Positions 24,801 to 34,150 of a DNA stretch of 64,000 nucleotides are shown here, in pieces; position 1 is the stretch's first letter, and each line of letters starts with the position of its first letter. The stretch is from NCBI GenBank assembly GCA_030770425.1, contig JASJFT010000016.1, forward strand, positions 186,001 to 250,000, given 5' to 3'. Below the pieces are notes generated by a model. It did not search any database, was not told where the DNA came from, and saw only the letters and a list, made by a program, of their open reading frames with translations. The DNA comes from Darksidea phi. Taxonomy: Eukaryota > Ascomycota > Dothideomycetes > Pleosporales > Lentitheciaceae. The position numbers were made by a program, and so were the translations under genes.

Positions 24801-25328
24801 CGTCAACATATTGTATATATTAGTACTGAAGGGTATCACGCTCAGCAATGCAAACTCAGACAGTACATGCCTAGTTAAACTTTTAGATAGCTTTAGGGTG
24901 TTCGTCTAAGTTAGTAGTATGTGGATTGGCCTCCTACGCTAACTGCAGAGGGATGGCGAAAGGCGAATAACAAGGCGGCGAGCGGAACGGCACTTGTCCC
25001 TTAACATGACCAAACTTGTGCGCCAATTCTTTCTCTCTTTATTCTTTCGAAGGGGATAAGTGGGCGGAGTGTTGAATAACCAAGTCAGAATTGAGCAATC
25101 AAGTGCCGTTCGAGAGAGCCAAAGTGCTGATCCAGAATATGGACATGAGCAGTGAAACGACAATTGTTTTTGATGTTGCAATAAGAAAGATTGTGTCATC
25201 AAACTGTAACCCATCTAATACTGCCGAACATCCGCGTCCAAAGCAGTCCCATCATCCAATGAAAGGGATATCATTAAGACCCGATAAAGAAAAATAAGAC
25301 CAGCTGAGGGAATAGTCAAGTGCGCATA
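21878..25328. other. 3.4-kb gene-poor region between convergent ROM2 and annexin genes
   Basis: The first ~350 bp are the ROM2 3' flank. From about 22740 to 23500 I see no coding frame with character. From 23460 to 24900 the DNA becomes AT-richer and holds a decayed minus-strand reading frame described separately. A short inverted repeat (agatatccggtatct, about 23514-23530) lies at the AT-rich boundary. No intact transposase or reverse transcriptase was recognised. Confidence 0.45.
23783..24848 (-). pseudogene. Probable decayed protein-coding relic
   Basis: Minus-strand frames at 24848-24522, 24522-24410, 24408-24121 and 24110-23783 line up head to tail and each has protein-like composition. 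Across 24525-24480 the same frame runs on through a TAG and a TAA (VVGQTT*SRYNNAIKDY*DDGVNY); both stops would be Gln codons if a C were restored at the first position. At about 24410 a frameshift joins LSLEK to a following open frame (RTLLGSTYVMGSYPTLMNT). Further down, ADLYFRYAYSRPDIKVQVIE continues in another frame before a stop. I do not recognise the family. CA-to-TA changes are the signature of repeat-induced point mutation, but two sites cannot prove it. A multi-exon functional gene is less likely because the stops lack plausible splice sites around them. Confidence 0.35.
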
Positions 25329-26792
25329 TCATTGCACGCAAGCCATCATCAACCTCCTGTAATCACCCCTCGTCTCGCCCTCTATTCGCTTCACCAAGCT
25401 TTTGCCATACTTGCGTTTGTACGCATCAGCAACCTGCCTCATAAATCCCTGGTCCCAGTGGCAGCGTACTACACGTTGCACCAGCAAGTCATCCTTAGTT
25501 CCCAACCCAGCCATGGCCTCTTCTAGGCGCACTGCCTCGGCCTCGGGCCGATTGATAGCGCGGGCAAGGAGAAGGCTTAGGGCATCTTCCATATGTCCGG
25601 AGAATTTGGATTTTATAACTTTGTCCAGAGGTGTATGAAAGCGTTGCTGATACGCTTGTGCAATGGCGCGGATCTGAGCGTCGTTGCGCATGATGAGGAT
25701 ATTGCAGACTTGGGCAGAGTTTTTGTTGACAATGTTGCCAATTGCGCGGTTGAGCTCTGTGACGTCCGCTTCAATCTGCTGGGGAATGACAGGGGCGGAG
25801 TCCTCGGCTCGTCGGCCAGAGATAATCATCATGTACATCTGCTCTGTGCCTGCAGAAAGATCGCCTCGAAGATCGGCCTCAAGTGACTTCTTGAAAATAC
25901 TCTGGTACTCGGTCTTGATTGCGTTGACGTCTGCATTTGATCGGCCAACGAGCACGTCATCGAGGGCGGCTTCTTTCGTTCCCAGCCCCTTCATTGCTGT
26001 ATAGAGTGTGTGGCAATCGCCAGCGAGCGGCCCACGGGCGATTTGCACGAGTCCCTTCGCGAAGTAGCCAGAAGTTTCTTTCTCAAGCTCCGCGATCATG
26101 TTGCTCCTGGGACGTAGATCGAACTGCGTACGGATCGTGTTCATCTGGATAGGGTCTTTCTTCGCCATTACGGCAATCAGCGCTTCCTCGTCGGTGCCAA
26201 AGCCTTTCATGGCTTTCTGGATTGCTTTAACGTCTCCCGAAAAGTCAATATTGGCAGTTTGCATGGGGCCGTAGCCGAGCGATGGCTGTGTCGGAGGACC
26301 AAAATGTGAAGGAGGGGCACCGTAGGGCTGAGGGGCACCGTAGCTAGGTTGCTGAGGAGGGAAGCTGCCTGGAGGACCTGGTGAAGGAGCTTGCTGACCC
26401 CAGCCCTGCTGTTGCTGAGGCGGCGGGGCATACTGATTTGGAGGCGGCGCTCCATAAGCGTTCGGGGGCGGCGCGCCATACGCATTCGGGGGCGGCGCGC
26501 CATACGCATTCGGAGGCGGCGCGCCATACGCGTTCGGCGGTGGCGAACCATATGTATTCGGAGGCGGCGCGCCGTAGGTAGGAGGCGCTGAACCCCATTG
26601 TTGGTTGGGAGGTGGGTATTGACCTTGTTGAGGTGGTGGATATTGGCCTTGCTGAGGGGGCGGATATTGACCTTGCTGAGGAGGTGGATATGGTTGCCCA
26701 TACTGTCCTTGTGGAGGTTGCTGCCATCCGCCTTGCGGCGGAGGCGGTTGCTGATAACCGCCCGGGTAATTCTGTCCTGGATATCCGCTCAT
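25329..26792 (-). CDS. Annexin with Pro/Gln/Tyr-rich repeat N-terminus
   Basis: Single exon, 487 residues from ATG 26792 (MSGYPGQNYPGG). Residues 1-180 are low-complexity, built of two repeat types (QGQYPPPQ and APPPNAYG). The rest has four annexin repeats: KAIQKAMKGFGTDEEALIAVM, then HTLYTAMKGLGTKEAALDDVL, then a degenerate third repeat (ELNRAIGNIVNKNSAQVCNIL), then LEEAMAGLGTKDDLLVQRVV. Repeats 1, 2 and 4 keep the GxGT calcium loop; repeat 3 has lost it, as in many fungal annexins. Annexins bind acidic phospholipid membranes in a calcium-dependent way and act in membrane trafficking and repair. The fungal ones lack a settled role. The gene is minus strand and converges with ROM2. Identification is firm. 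Confidence 0.94.
   Translation of the reverse strand: MSGYPGQNYPGGYQQPPPPQGGWQQPPQGQYGQPYPPPQQGQYPPPQQGQYPPPQQGQYPPPNQQWGSAPPTYGAPPPNTYGSPPPNAYGAPPPNAYGAPPPNAYGAPPPNAYGAPPPNQYAPPPQQQQGWGQQAPSPGPPGSFPPQQPSYGAPQPYGAPPSHFGPPTQPSLGYGPMQTANIDFSGDVKAIQKAMKGFGTDEEALIAVMAKKDPIQMNTIRTQFDLRPRSNMIAELEKETSGYFAKGLVQIARGPLAGDCHTLYTAMKGLGTKEAALDDVLVGRSNADVNAIKTEYQSIFKKSLEADLRGDLSAGTEQMYMMIISGRRAEDSAPVIPQQIEADVTELNRAIGNIVNKNSAQVCNILIMRNDAQIRAIAQAYQQRFHTPLDKVIKSKFSGHMEDALSLLLARAINRPEAEAVRLEEAMAGLGTKDDLLVQRVVRCHWDQGFMRQVADAYKRKYGKSLVKRIEGETRGDYRRLMMACVQ
26437..26580. repeat. Six 24-bp tandem repeats in the annexin N-terminus
   Basis: Six in-frame copies of a 24-bp unit (core ttcgggggcggcgcgccatacgca) at 26437, 26461, 26485, 26509, 26533 and 26557. 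Copies two and three are identical. On the minus strand they encode APPPNAYG and variants. Confidence 0.9.
26619..26690. repeat. Three 24-bp tandem repeats in the annexin N-terminus
   Basis: Three copies of a second 24-bp unit (core ttgaccttgctgaggaggtggata) at 26619, 26643 and 26667. They encode YPPPQQGQ repeats and are unrelated in base sequence to the neighbouring 24-bp array. Confidence 0.85.
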
Positions 26793-29229
26793 CGGTAATG
26801 ATGCAATGTGTTGGGTGCAAACGATATAGAAGCTGTCGTGCAGAGTAGCGGGTTATATTGTGTATGGTGTGTGTTTGTTTGGGGGCGATAAGCAGGCTGA
26901 TGTTTTTCTTTATAGCTGACTCTGACAAACATGGGGTGATGACGCCTTCGCAGGTTTACCACAGCCACCAGGCTTAGCACTTTAGCGCCTGGGCACGACT
27001 ATTGCTGCCTTACTTCGCCTACTGTGCTAGTTACACGAACGCCAACGGTCTTGCCTGTTCGAAAATCCTTCGGCCATGTTCATGTCCTTTTCACTGTGAT
27101 GCAAAGGACGGTCCATATGGAAACACCGATACACGGTTTTCTCTGGGTGAAAACCATCTTGGGAGGCATGTGAGGAGAGGTGGCGTGCTGACGCTTCGAT
27201 TGGCGCCTATGCCTGCTAGATATCCGCCCTAGAACCAAGCCAGTCGAGTTCGCCTTCTTAGTCCTCCTTTCAGCTGCCGAACCGGGCGAGGTTTCTCTGA
27301 TGTGTTGGGAAGTGCGCGCCGAGACGGAACCATCCATTTGTGTGGACATGGTTATCGTGATGCTTGGCTCGCAGACAAGAAGAGAGTCACGGTTGTCCTG
27401 GTGTCTTTAAATATGATGGGAGTGGCTTTGAGCTCAAAAGTCCGAGCCAGGAACGCAGCAGCCTAGTTGGAGCTCTTATAAAATGGCGATAGCCCCCGGC
27501 GGACTCCCGATCCCGCCTTGAACATACAATAGCGCACTCGTCAAAAGAACGTATATCGACGCTCCAGTTCACAGATTTTACTCGTTTTTCCAAATCCCAC
27601 ATTTCGCCAATCGGTGTCCCCCACTGCGCGAGTAACCACTCATGTAGATACCATCCTTCATCAAATTCTGGTCGCCTTCCATCATCAAGGTTTGGTCGCC
27701 ATGCCTCAAATGCAACAGTATCGCCAGCGATGGCGGCGAAGTGACGGACCTAGTGCCAGCGAACAGACCTCTCACTGCCTTGCACACCGATAGCGACCGA
27801 GTTTCCGGTGTGCCGGCCTTGCGAACCGAGGTGGAGGTGTTGTTGTGCCAGCGGACATAGCGGCTGCGAACGATGAGGGTGTCGCCGAGCCTTGTTGCTG
27901 TCCCCTACTACCTCAACGTCTCTCTAGTTCCTCGCGTGGAATCGCATGTCTCGATACCGGATTCGGCGCCTTCCCCTTCGTCGTCTCATACCATTTCAAG
28001 CAATCCACTAGCGCACCTCTCCCTCCGATACCACTGGGTTCACAGCAGTTGTGTATGCCGTCGGTATGGGTTTTGATGGTCTTCTCATGTGTCAATCCAT
28101 TATATTATTTCCCCGTCGCTTGGTGTCCAACATGCTTTAGACTATCCCTCTGCGAGCCCGACGGCGTGTTTATGTAGAGTTCGTCGTCCACTGGCTTTGA
28201 AGCCGAGAGGGGAGCCCAGATCGACCTTCGTATGACTGAACTCCTTGCGATTGAAGCCGGGGAACTGTACATTATGCAGCGGCCAACCGAGTTGCACATG
28301 CTCTCCGGATTGGATCTCGCGAGAGGCGGCTTGGACGATGGTGAGGGTGAGGAGCTTGATTGCTGTGGTGATTGTTAGTTGATATACGAGGGTACAGTGC
28401 ATGGAATGGGAGTTCATACTGCCAACCTCATCTTTATTCCCGTATTTATCGAAGATCCCTCAAATACAGTCTCGTGGCCCACCCTCGATCTTCGATAAGT
28501 CGCCAAAAGCCGGAAACTGGCGCTCTGGGCTGCCTGGCCCTCCCACTAGGCTCGATTCTACGGCCGAGAGACGGTTCTATGCTGTTTGAGCGCGCTGGAC
28601 ATTTCGTATATGGCCATTCGGACCGATGATATGCGCAAAGATGCCAAAACGGCGCGATGGAGCTTCATGAGCTCTTCTTCCGCGACTTCATGCTGTCGAC
28701 TTCACATACTGGCCGTACGGAAGGGACTGGAGGGGAGTCCGCTCGATGCATGGTATCATGGCGTGATATCGCCGAAAGGTCTCCGTGTGGATCGGGTTAC
28801 GTAGTGTAGGAAGGAGTCGCGTTGTTTGGCCGAGGTAAGCGGCATGGCAATCAGGGTGGAGATGCCTGCTCCGAAGAAATCTCCTTGCTCCGTATCACAT
28901 TGGATTGTGCGTTTCCTGCCGATGATATGCGCACGAAACTTTCTCAGTCTCTAGTGTAGTGAAATAGGACGACACTGCCGTTTTGCAAAGCGTAACAGCG
29001 GCGATGCGGACCATGGGGACTGTCAGTTTGGCGAGAGATAAATATGAGCTCGAGACATCGCTCGGAGAGACTAGATGGAAGAAAGAGCGGACGTCTCATA
29101 TGCATTATCTACATCGATACTAAGGGTGCCTGCATAGCAAATACAAAAGCGAGTCGCGTTGGTTCACCACTAACCACCTTGCCGTCTCCTTCTATACCTC
29201 TGTGTACTTGGAAACTTTTATCGACGCGC
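26793..29229. other. 2.4-kb region between annexin and the secreted protein gene
   Basis: The part up to about 27000 is the annexin promoter. From 27000 to 29040 no gene is supported. On the minus strand at 28417-27913 three short frames follow one another. One has a hydrophobic start resembling a signal peptide (ITTAIKLLTLTIVQAASREI), the next reads VDDELYINTPSGSQRDSLKH and the last HNCCEPSGIGGRGALVDCLK. They overlap with frame changes and no intron model joins them cleanly, so at most a relic is suspected. The remainder shows nothing notable. Confidence 0.4.
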
Positions 29230-30195
29230 TTATTCAATGCAAGCGTCATGATTGCCAGTCGAGTTTGTAAGCCCAACACTGTCGGAAATAGTAATGTGGT
29301 CCTGACCCTGATATTGCCCATCATTCGTCGCTTGCTCCTTGTGCCAAGCCTTGGAATACATAGCGCAGTAATGGGCTTGGGGAACGCCATTCTTGTTCTC
29401 GATGTACGAGTTGACGAAATGGCAAAGCTGAGCTTCCGAGCCGTCCGACGGTGGGTGCGCAATGTTATACTGGGTCTGCTCGGAGCAGGCCTTGGCGCAA
29501 CGGGCTGCATCGTAGGCAGTGGCATCGTAAGCCTTATGGCCCATGTAGGTATACGAGCCCTTACAGTCGACCAGTGCCTCAATGGTGGAGTCGCCGAGAT
29601 ATTCGATCTTGTAGCCTGGATACTGCTCCTCATTGTCGCGGATGTAGCCATTGGAGCCGGCGATGACGACGCGGAAGTCACCACGCCATGCTTCCTCGAC
29701 GGTGGCAGCGGCAGCGGCATTTTTAGCGGAAGAACCCCAGAGAGTGCACTTGATCACTGTTGTGGATGGAGGGTTCTTGCATTTTGGATTCGGTTCGACC
29801 GTGGGGTCGCGCTCGAAGAAGATATTGAAGCCTTTGCAACCATCCGTTTTCTCACAGTGTTCCGCGCAAGTATAGCTGCTGTATTCTTTTAGTTCATGGT
29901 AGCCTAGGTAGTCTCGGCCTTTCATGGAGGCTTTGCCGTTGGTGAAAATTTTGTGGAAGCCGACGGGCTCGTGGGCGGCGATGGCAATATCGGTGAACCC
30001 ATCGTACCAAAGGAAGGCCTCAGAGGTGTCGGAGTCGGGAGCTGGCCCGTAGCCTGACGGGAGGACAGAGCCTGGGCAATCCTTCGCGTCGTATGGTGGA
30101 TCAGTTTTGTCGGATGAGCCCAAAGGCAGAGGCGTTTTGAGTGCATAAACTGAAAGCCCCAAGGCGAGGAAGGCGGTGGACTTGACAAAAGCCAT
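29230..30195 (-). CDS. Secreted cysteine-rich protein (PAN/apple-like pattern)
   Basis: Single exon, 321 residues from ATG 30195. A clear secretion signal opens it (MAFVKSTAFLALGLSVYALK), and no transmembrane helix follows, so it should be exported. Two cysteine clusters stand out: YSSYTCAEHCEKTDGCKGFNI (about residues 106-127) and ARCAKACSEQTQYN with a later LCHF (about 232-260). The spacing CaxxCxxxxxCxxFN resembles PAN/apple modules, where paired cysteines clamp a helix. One N-glycosylation site is visible (LTNSTG). Homologues in fungi are often named fruit-body-specific protein D or simply small secreted proteins, with no established role; that assignment is from memory of the pattern. 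A plus-strand 282-codon frame across the same DNA is an antisense shadow. The region around it is gene-poor. Confidence 0.85.
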   Translation of the reverse strand: MAFVKSTAFLALGLSVYALKTPLPLGSSDKTDPPYDAKDCPGSVLPSGYGPAPDSDTSEAFLWYDGFTDIAIAAHEPVGFHKIFTNGKASMKGRDYLGYHELKEYSSYTCAEHCEKTDGCKGFNIFFERDPTVEPNPKCKNPPSTTVIKCTLWGSSAKNAAAAATVEEAWRGDFRVVIAGSNGYIRDNEEQYPGYKIEYLGDSTIEALVDCKGSYTYMGHKAYDATAYDAARCAKACSEQTQYNIAHPPSDGSEAQLCHFVNSYIENKNGVPQAHYCAMYSKAWHKEQATNDGQYQGQDHITISDSVGLTNSTGNHDACIE

Positions 30196-31539
30196 TTTGA
30201 AGAACGTGAGATGTTGAACGGTGTCTGGGAGATGATGAGCTAGTGACTGGGAGACAGTTGGGGACGTTGGTGTTGCTCTTATATCAACTGGGACCTCTGC
30301 ATTCCCCGATCAGCCGAGGAGGAAAACGACAACTGCCTGCATCTGAACATCTGAACCCAGCGGAACAGACATCTCAACCATTCTAGGCGCACATAGCCTT
30401 GCCGTTCGAAAGCTCTCATTGGAGGCTCCACCGTCTTCGGCCGTAGAACGGAAAGTATGACACGCAGACCATGCTGTGTTAAGCATCTGAAATGGCTAGA
30501 TGGTGTTGTGACGCATTCAATACATATGGCTCGACTCCATGTCCGTAGGCTTGATGGATGTCTGTCAGCTTCTTATATAATGGTGAGGCACTGACAGGTC
30601 GGTGTGTTTAGCATGAAACTCAAAATTACTGGACGACGGAACGATCATTGCCGTAGGAGTGTAGACAAATGGCAGTTGATGGCGAGCACAGGAACCGTGG
30701 ATGAGACTATGTGAAGATGTCATCGACAACACCAAGGCGAGCGCGACTCCAATTTAAGTGTCTAGATGGGCAGTGCAGACACACTCGGGACGCACTAACA
30801 GAGGCACGATGACTAACAAGACATTAGGGAAGTCGTCAGTAGCCCACCCACAACCAGAATGAGACTTGGTGCGGTCAAGAATTGCCGAACTCGCTTTGCT
30901 CGTAGAGTTGCCTGTTGCGAGATAGATGGGTCGAAGGGCTCACGGGCATGTGCACGTAGGCGCAATTGAAGGGTGCAAGCGACCGTGGCTGTGCATGGTC
31001 CGAAGGGGAAATTGCAAGATTATCGGCCACGCTGCAGGTCAAGCTTGGAAGATGCGTGTGAGACGCTACCATACTCAAGCGTTTATGAGATTGGGCTATT
31101 GGCACGATGCACCCCGCCTGTTCGTGTTCGTGTCAAACATTCAATTTCACTCGCTGCACAGCCTCAAACACGAAGCGCCCAAGGAGTGATGGGCACCAGC
31201 CAATGGGAGGCCCCTGTCACGGCGGGGTCCGGTATGTGGCTGAGCTGGCAAGGCAGTCGTCATCAGCTTCCTTGCGCTGAGTTCAAATTTCCCAATAGCT
31301 GACTCTTCGCCGCACACTCACACTCGATCCAAGAGCGCATTTGGACCATCTCTCTACATCGCCTGCAGCTCCAGCTACACATATAGCTACCGCACCCAGC
31401 GACTTCCAGAGCCAGAGCACAGGTGAGTTGAGCGTTGAGCGCGCCCTACCCCTCATGACGTCTGCTGCCTGATGGCGGGGTACGGGCAGGAGGCGAAGGC
31501 GAAGGCGATCTCGTTGGGCTCACTTTGCGCAGCTTCAGA
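30196..31539. other. Intergenic region between divergent secreted-protein and copine genes
   Basis: About 1.3 kb between divergent starts, holding both promoters. The 3' part (31310-31420) is C-rich on the plus strand and ends in a strong splice donor (gtgagt at 31423). A matching acceptor (cttcag ending at 31538) lies one base before the copine ATG, so a 116-bp leader intron is likely. The middle portion shows no genes. Confidence 0.5.
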
Positions 31540-33759
31540 ATGGGCCTTGCCTCGAAACTCGCCGCCGCTCAGGGCCCGCCTCCGGGGGGAGCCTTTCCGC
31601 CAGGTGGCCAACAAGGAGGATACGTAAGTCGTACTTTGCTGAGGCCTTTGTAACCCGCTGCTAAGCTAACGCGTTGAAGCCTGGCCAGCAGAACTATCAG
31701 GCTTACCCAGGCGGCCCACCGGCACCCCAGGTAAGCTACTCCACGCCGCTCTCTCTTCTTCCATTCTCTCGCCTGCTCTGCATCGTCACTGTCCACGACT
31801 TCACGCGCCGCCTCGGTCCTGCCGTGAATTAAACCTTTTCCTGCCCCCCGCCCCCCTCCGCCCTTGCTATTTGGACATCCTTTTGGATTCGACGCATCGC
31901 AACCCAACCACCCACCGACCTTTCGACCTTCTCGCCACGTCATGGCAAACTACGGCGGCTACCAACCCTATTCCAACTATGCGCCTAACCCGTACCAGGC
32001 TCCGCGACCGCCGACGAACCCTCCTGTGGCCGCGCCGTATCAATCCGCAAATGCTCAGCAACACCCATCGTCACCGTATCCTCAGAGCCAGTCCACTTAT
32101 AATAGGCCCCCGCCCCCGCCACCAGGACAAGTCCAGCCGCCCTACCAACAATCCCCGCAATCTTACGGGCAAAACAACCAATGGAACCAACAGCAATATC
32201 CACAACAGGCCCAATGGCAACAGCCATCACAACAACTCTATGGACAACAAGATCAATGGAACCAGCAGCCCTATGTTTGTAGCCTTCACTATATTATTTG
32301 CGAGTTTTTGCTTGCCACATCGGACTTGAATCACTCGACCATGCAGAGCAGAGCAATATATTTTTTACACTGAGCTGACAAATTCGATTATAGGGCGGAC
32401 CCCCGGGCCAGCAGCAGCAATATGGCGCGCCGCCGGCTGGCGGCCAGTATGGCCAGCCACCTCAATCAGCGCCGCCCAGCGCAGCCGATGTTGGCGCGTA
32501 CCGCCAGCTACTTCAATCATGCATCCAGGAGAAGCAGCTGCAAAGCTTCTATCCGCCAAACTCCCCGGTCATAGACCAGATTGCCCAGCAAGCCCCAGCC
32601 TTGATCAACCAAGTCATTCAACGCTGGCGTGTTGGGAAAGAGTAAGTGTATGCTGCTCATATGGGTGCGCGTTACTAATGTGATGCATCTAGGGTCGCAA
32701 ACGACGTCGTCAAGCTCGCCCTCTACGACATCTATCTTTACGTTGATGACAGTGGGTCAATGGCTTTCGAGGAGGAAGGAAGCCGCATCCAGGACTTGCG
32801 CGTTATTATCGAGCGTGTCGCATTCGCAGCTACCCTCTTTGATAAAGATGGCATTTCCATCCGTTTCATGAACACCGACCTCTCCCAAATGCGTGACAAT
32901 AACGGACGTTCGCTTCAGGATGGCATTGCAACTGAAGCCCAGATCGAGAACGTTATGAGGGGAGTGCAGTTCAAGGGGTAAGTATCCTCAAGGAACAACT
33001 GGTTTTGGTGCATCTGCTCATTTTTGCCTCAGACTCACGCCCATGGGTACTTCGCTCAAGAGGAAAGTCATCGATGAAGTACTCAGCAAGGCACAATCCG
33101 GCCAGCTTAAGAAACCCGTCTTGGTCATCACCGTTACCGATGGTCAGCCAGCTGGTGAACCACAGAACGCTGTTTTCGACAATATCCGTAATGCGGTCGA
33201 TGCTCTTAGTCGCACCCAGTACGGAAGGGGTGCGCTCGCGTTCGAGTTCGCTCAAGTTGGAAACGACGAGCAGGCGAGGAAGTTCCTCGGTAAGCTCGAC
33301 GAAGACCCGCAAGTTGGCCCCATGGTCGACTGCACGAGTAACTTCGAGAACGAGCAAGTGGAAATGATGCATGCGCAACCGCCTATAGATCTTACGCCTG
33401 AACTTTGGATTGTGAAGCTCCTGCTTGGCGCCATCGACTCCAGCTATGACGTAAAGGACGAGAAGGCGAACCGTCCGCCGCAAGCCGGTCTCGGCGGCCC
33501 AGCAGGTCCCGGTCAATTTGGCGGGCCTCCGCAGGGCTATGGCGGGCCTCCGCAGGGCTATGGCGGGCCTGTGCAGGGTTATGGCGGTCAGGGCCCACCC
33601 CCTGGACAATATCAACAGCAACCTCCTCAGGGCTACCCTCAACAACAACCTCAGTTTGGCCAACAGCAGCCTGGATATCCTCCGCAAAATCAACAGCAGA
33701 GGCCGCCTGGTGCATACCCAGGGCAGGCGCCTTACCCTGGTGCCCAGCCACGCTACTAA
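31540..33759 (+). CDS. Copine/von Willebrand A domain protein
   Basis: Six coding exons: 31540-31623, 31680-31730, 31999-32274, 32394-32641, 32693-32977 and 33033-33759; 556 residues. The N-terminus (MGLASKLAAAQ) and residues 29-165 are Pro/Gln/Tyr-rich. The copine core covers about 180-480: a helical segment with QSFYPPNSPVIDQIAQQAP, then a VWA fold with a complete MIDAS (YVDDSGSM, Asp238/Ser240/Ser242; GLTPMG threonine; VTDGQPAGEP). The tail has 21-bp repeats encoding GGPPQGY. Copines classically carry two C2 domains before the VWA fold; none is present here, so calcium-dependent membrane binding cannot be assumed. The exon at 31999 is reached over a 268-bp intron that is free of AG until its acceptor. 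An in-frame ATG at 31942 inside that intron (MANYGGYQPYSNY) could start a second isoform. Confidence 0.88.
33520..33582. repeat. Three 21-bp tandem repeats in the copine-protein tail
   Basis: Copies at 33520, 33541 and 33562 (unit ggcgggcctccgcagggctat); the first two are identical and the third has three changes. They encode GGPPQGY. Confidence 0.88.
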
Positions 33760-34150
33760 GTTTGGCCGTTGTGGGTTATGGAGATATTGTAGGGGTTCTG
33801 AGACATTGTATGTGCCTTTTGTGGGCAGGTTTCACCACTTGTATGAGTGGGATGCTTGCGAATGCATTCCCAAGCAAGGCAAGCTTATTCGCGGTCTGGA
33901 CAAGCGGCTCTGTGAAATTGGAGTATCCAAACTCGTAAACTTCCATTCCTTCTTGGCCATCTTGTTTCTTGTTGTCCCATTGAATTCCTCAATATCGTTA
34001 GCCGGCCCTTTGAGCAAAGGCCATACGGTATCAAGATGCCTTAGATATGTATGCATTTTTCTTTATTGACTCTCCGAGTACAGACCAATATCCATACAAC
34101 CACATTGTACCTCAGTACAAACTCTTTCTCCCATTCCATTTCCCCAGCTT
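33760..34150. other. 3' flanks between convergent copine and PAL genes
   Basis: About 390 bp between two convergent stop codons. Nothing beyond presumed untranslated 3' sequence is seen. Confidence 0.4.

Noticed and set aside
26437..26690. CRISPR-like repeat array
   Set aside because: The repeats are contiguous, without spacers, and lie in frame inside the annexin gene.
29044..29892. 282-codon plus-strand frame
   Set aside because: Antisense to the secreted cysteine-rich protein, whose signal peptide and cysteine pattern mark the true strand.
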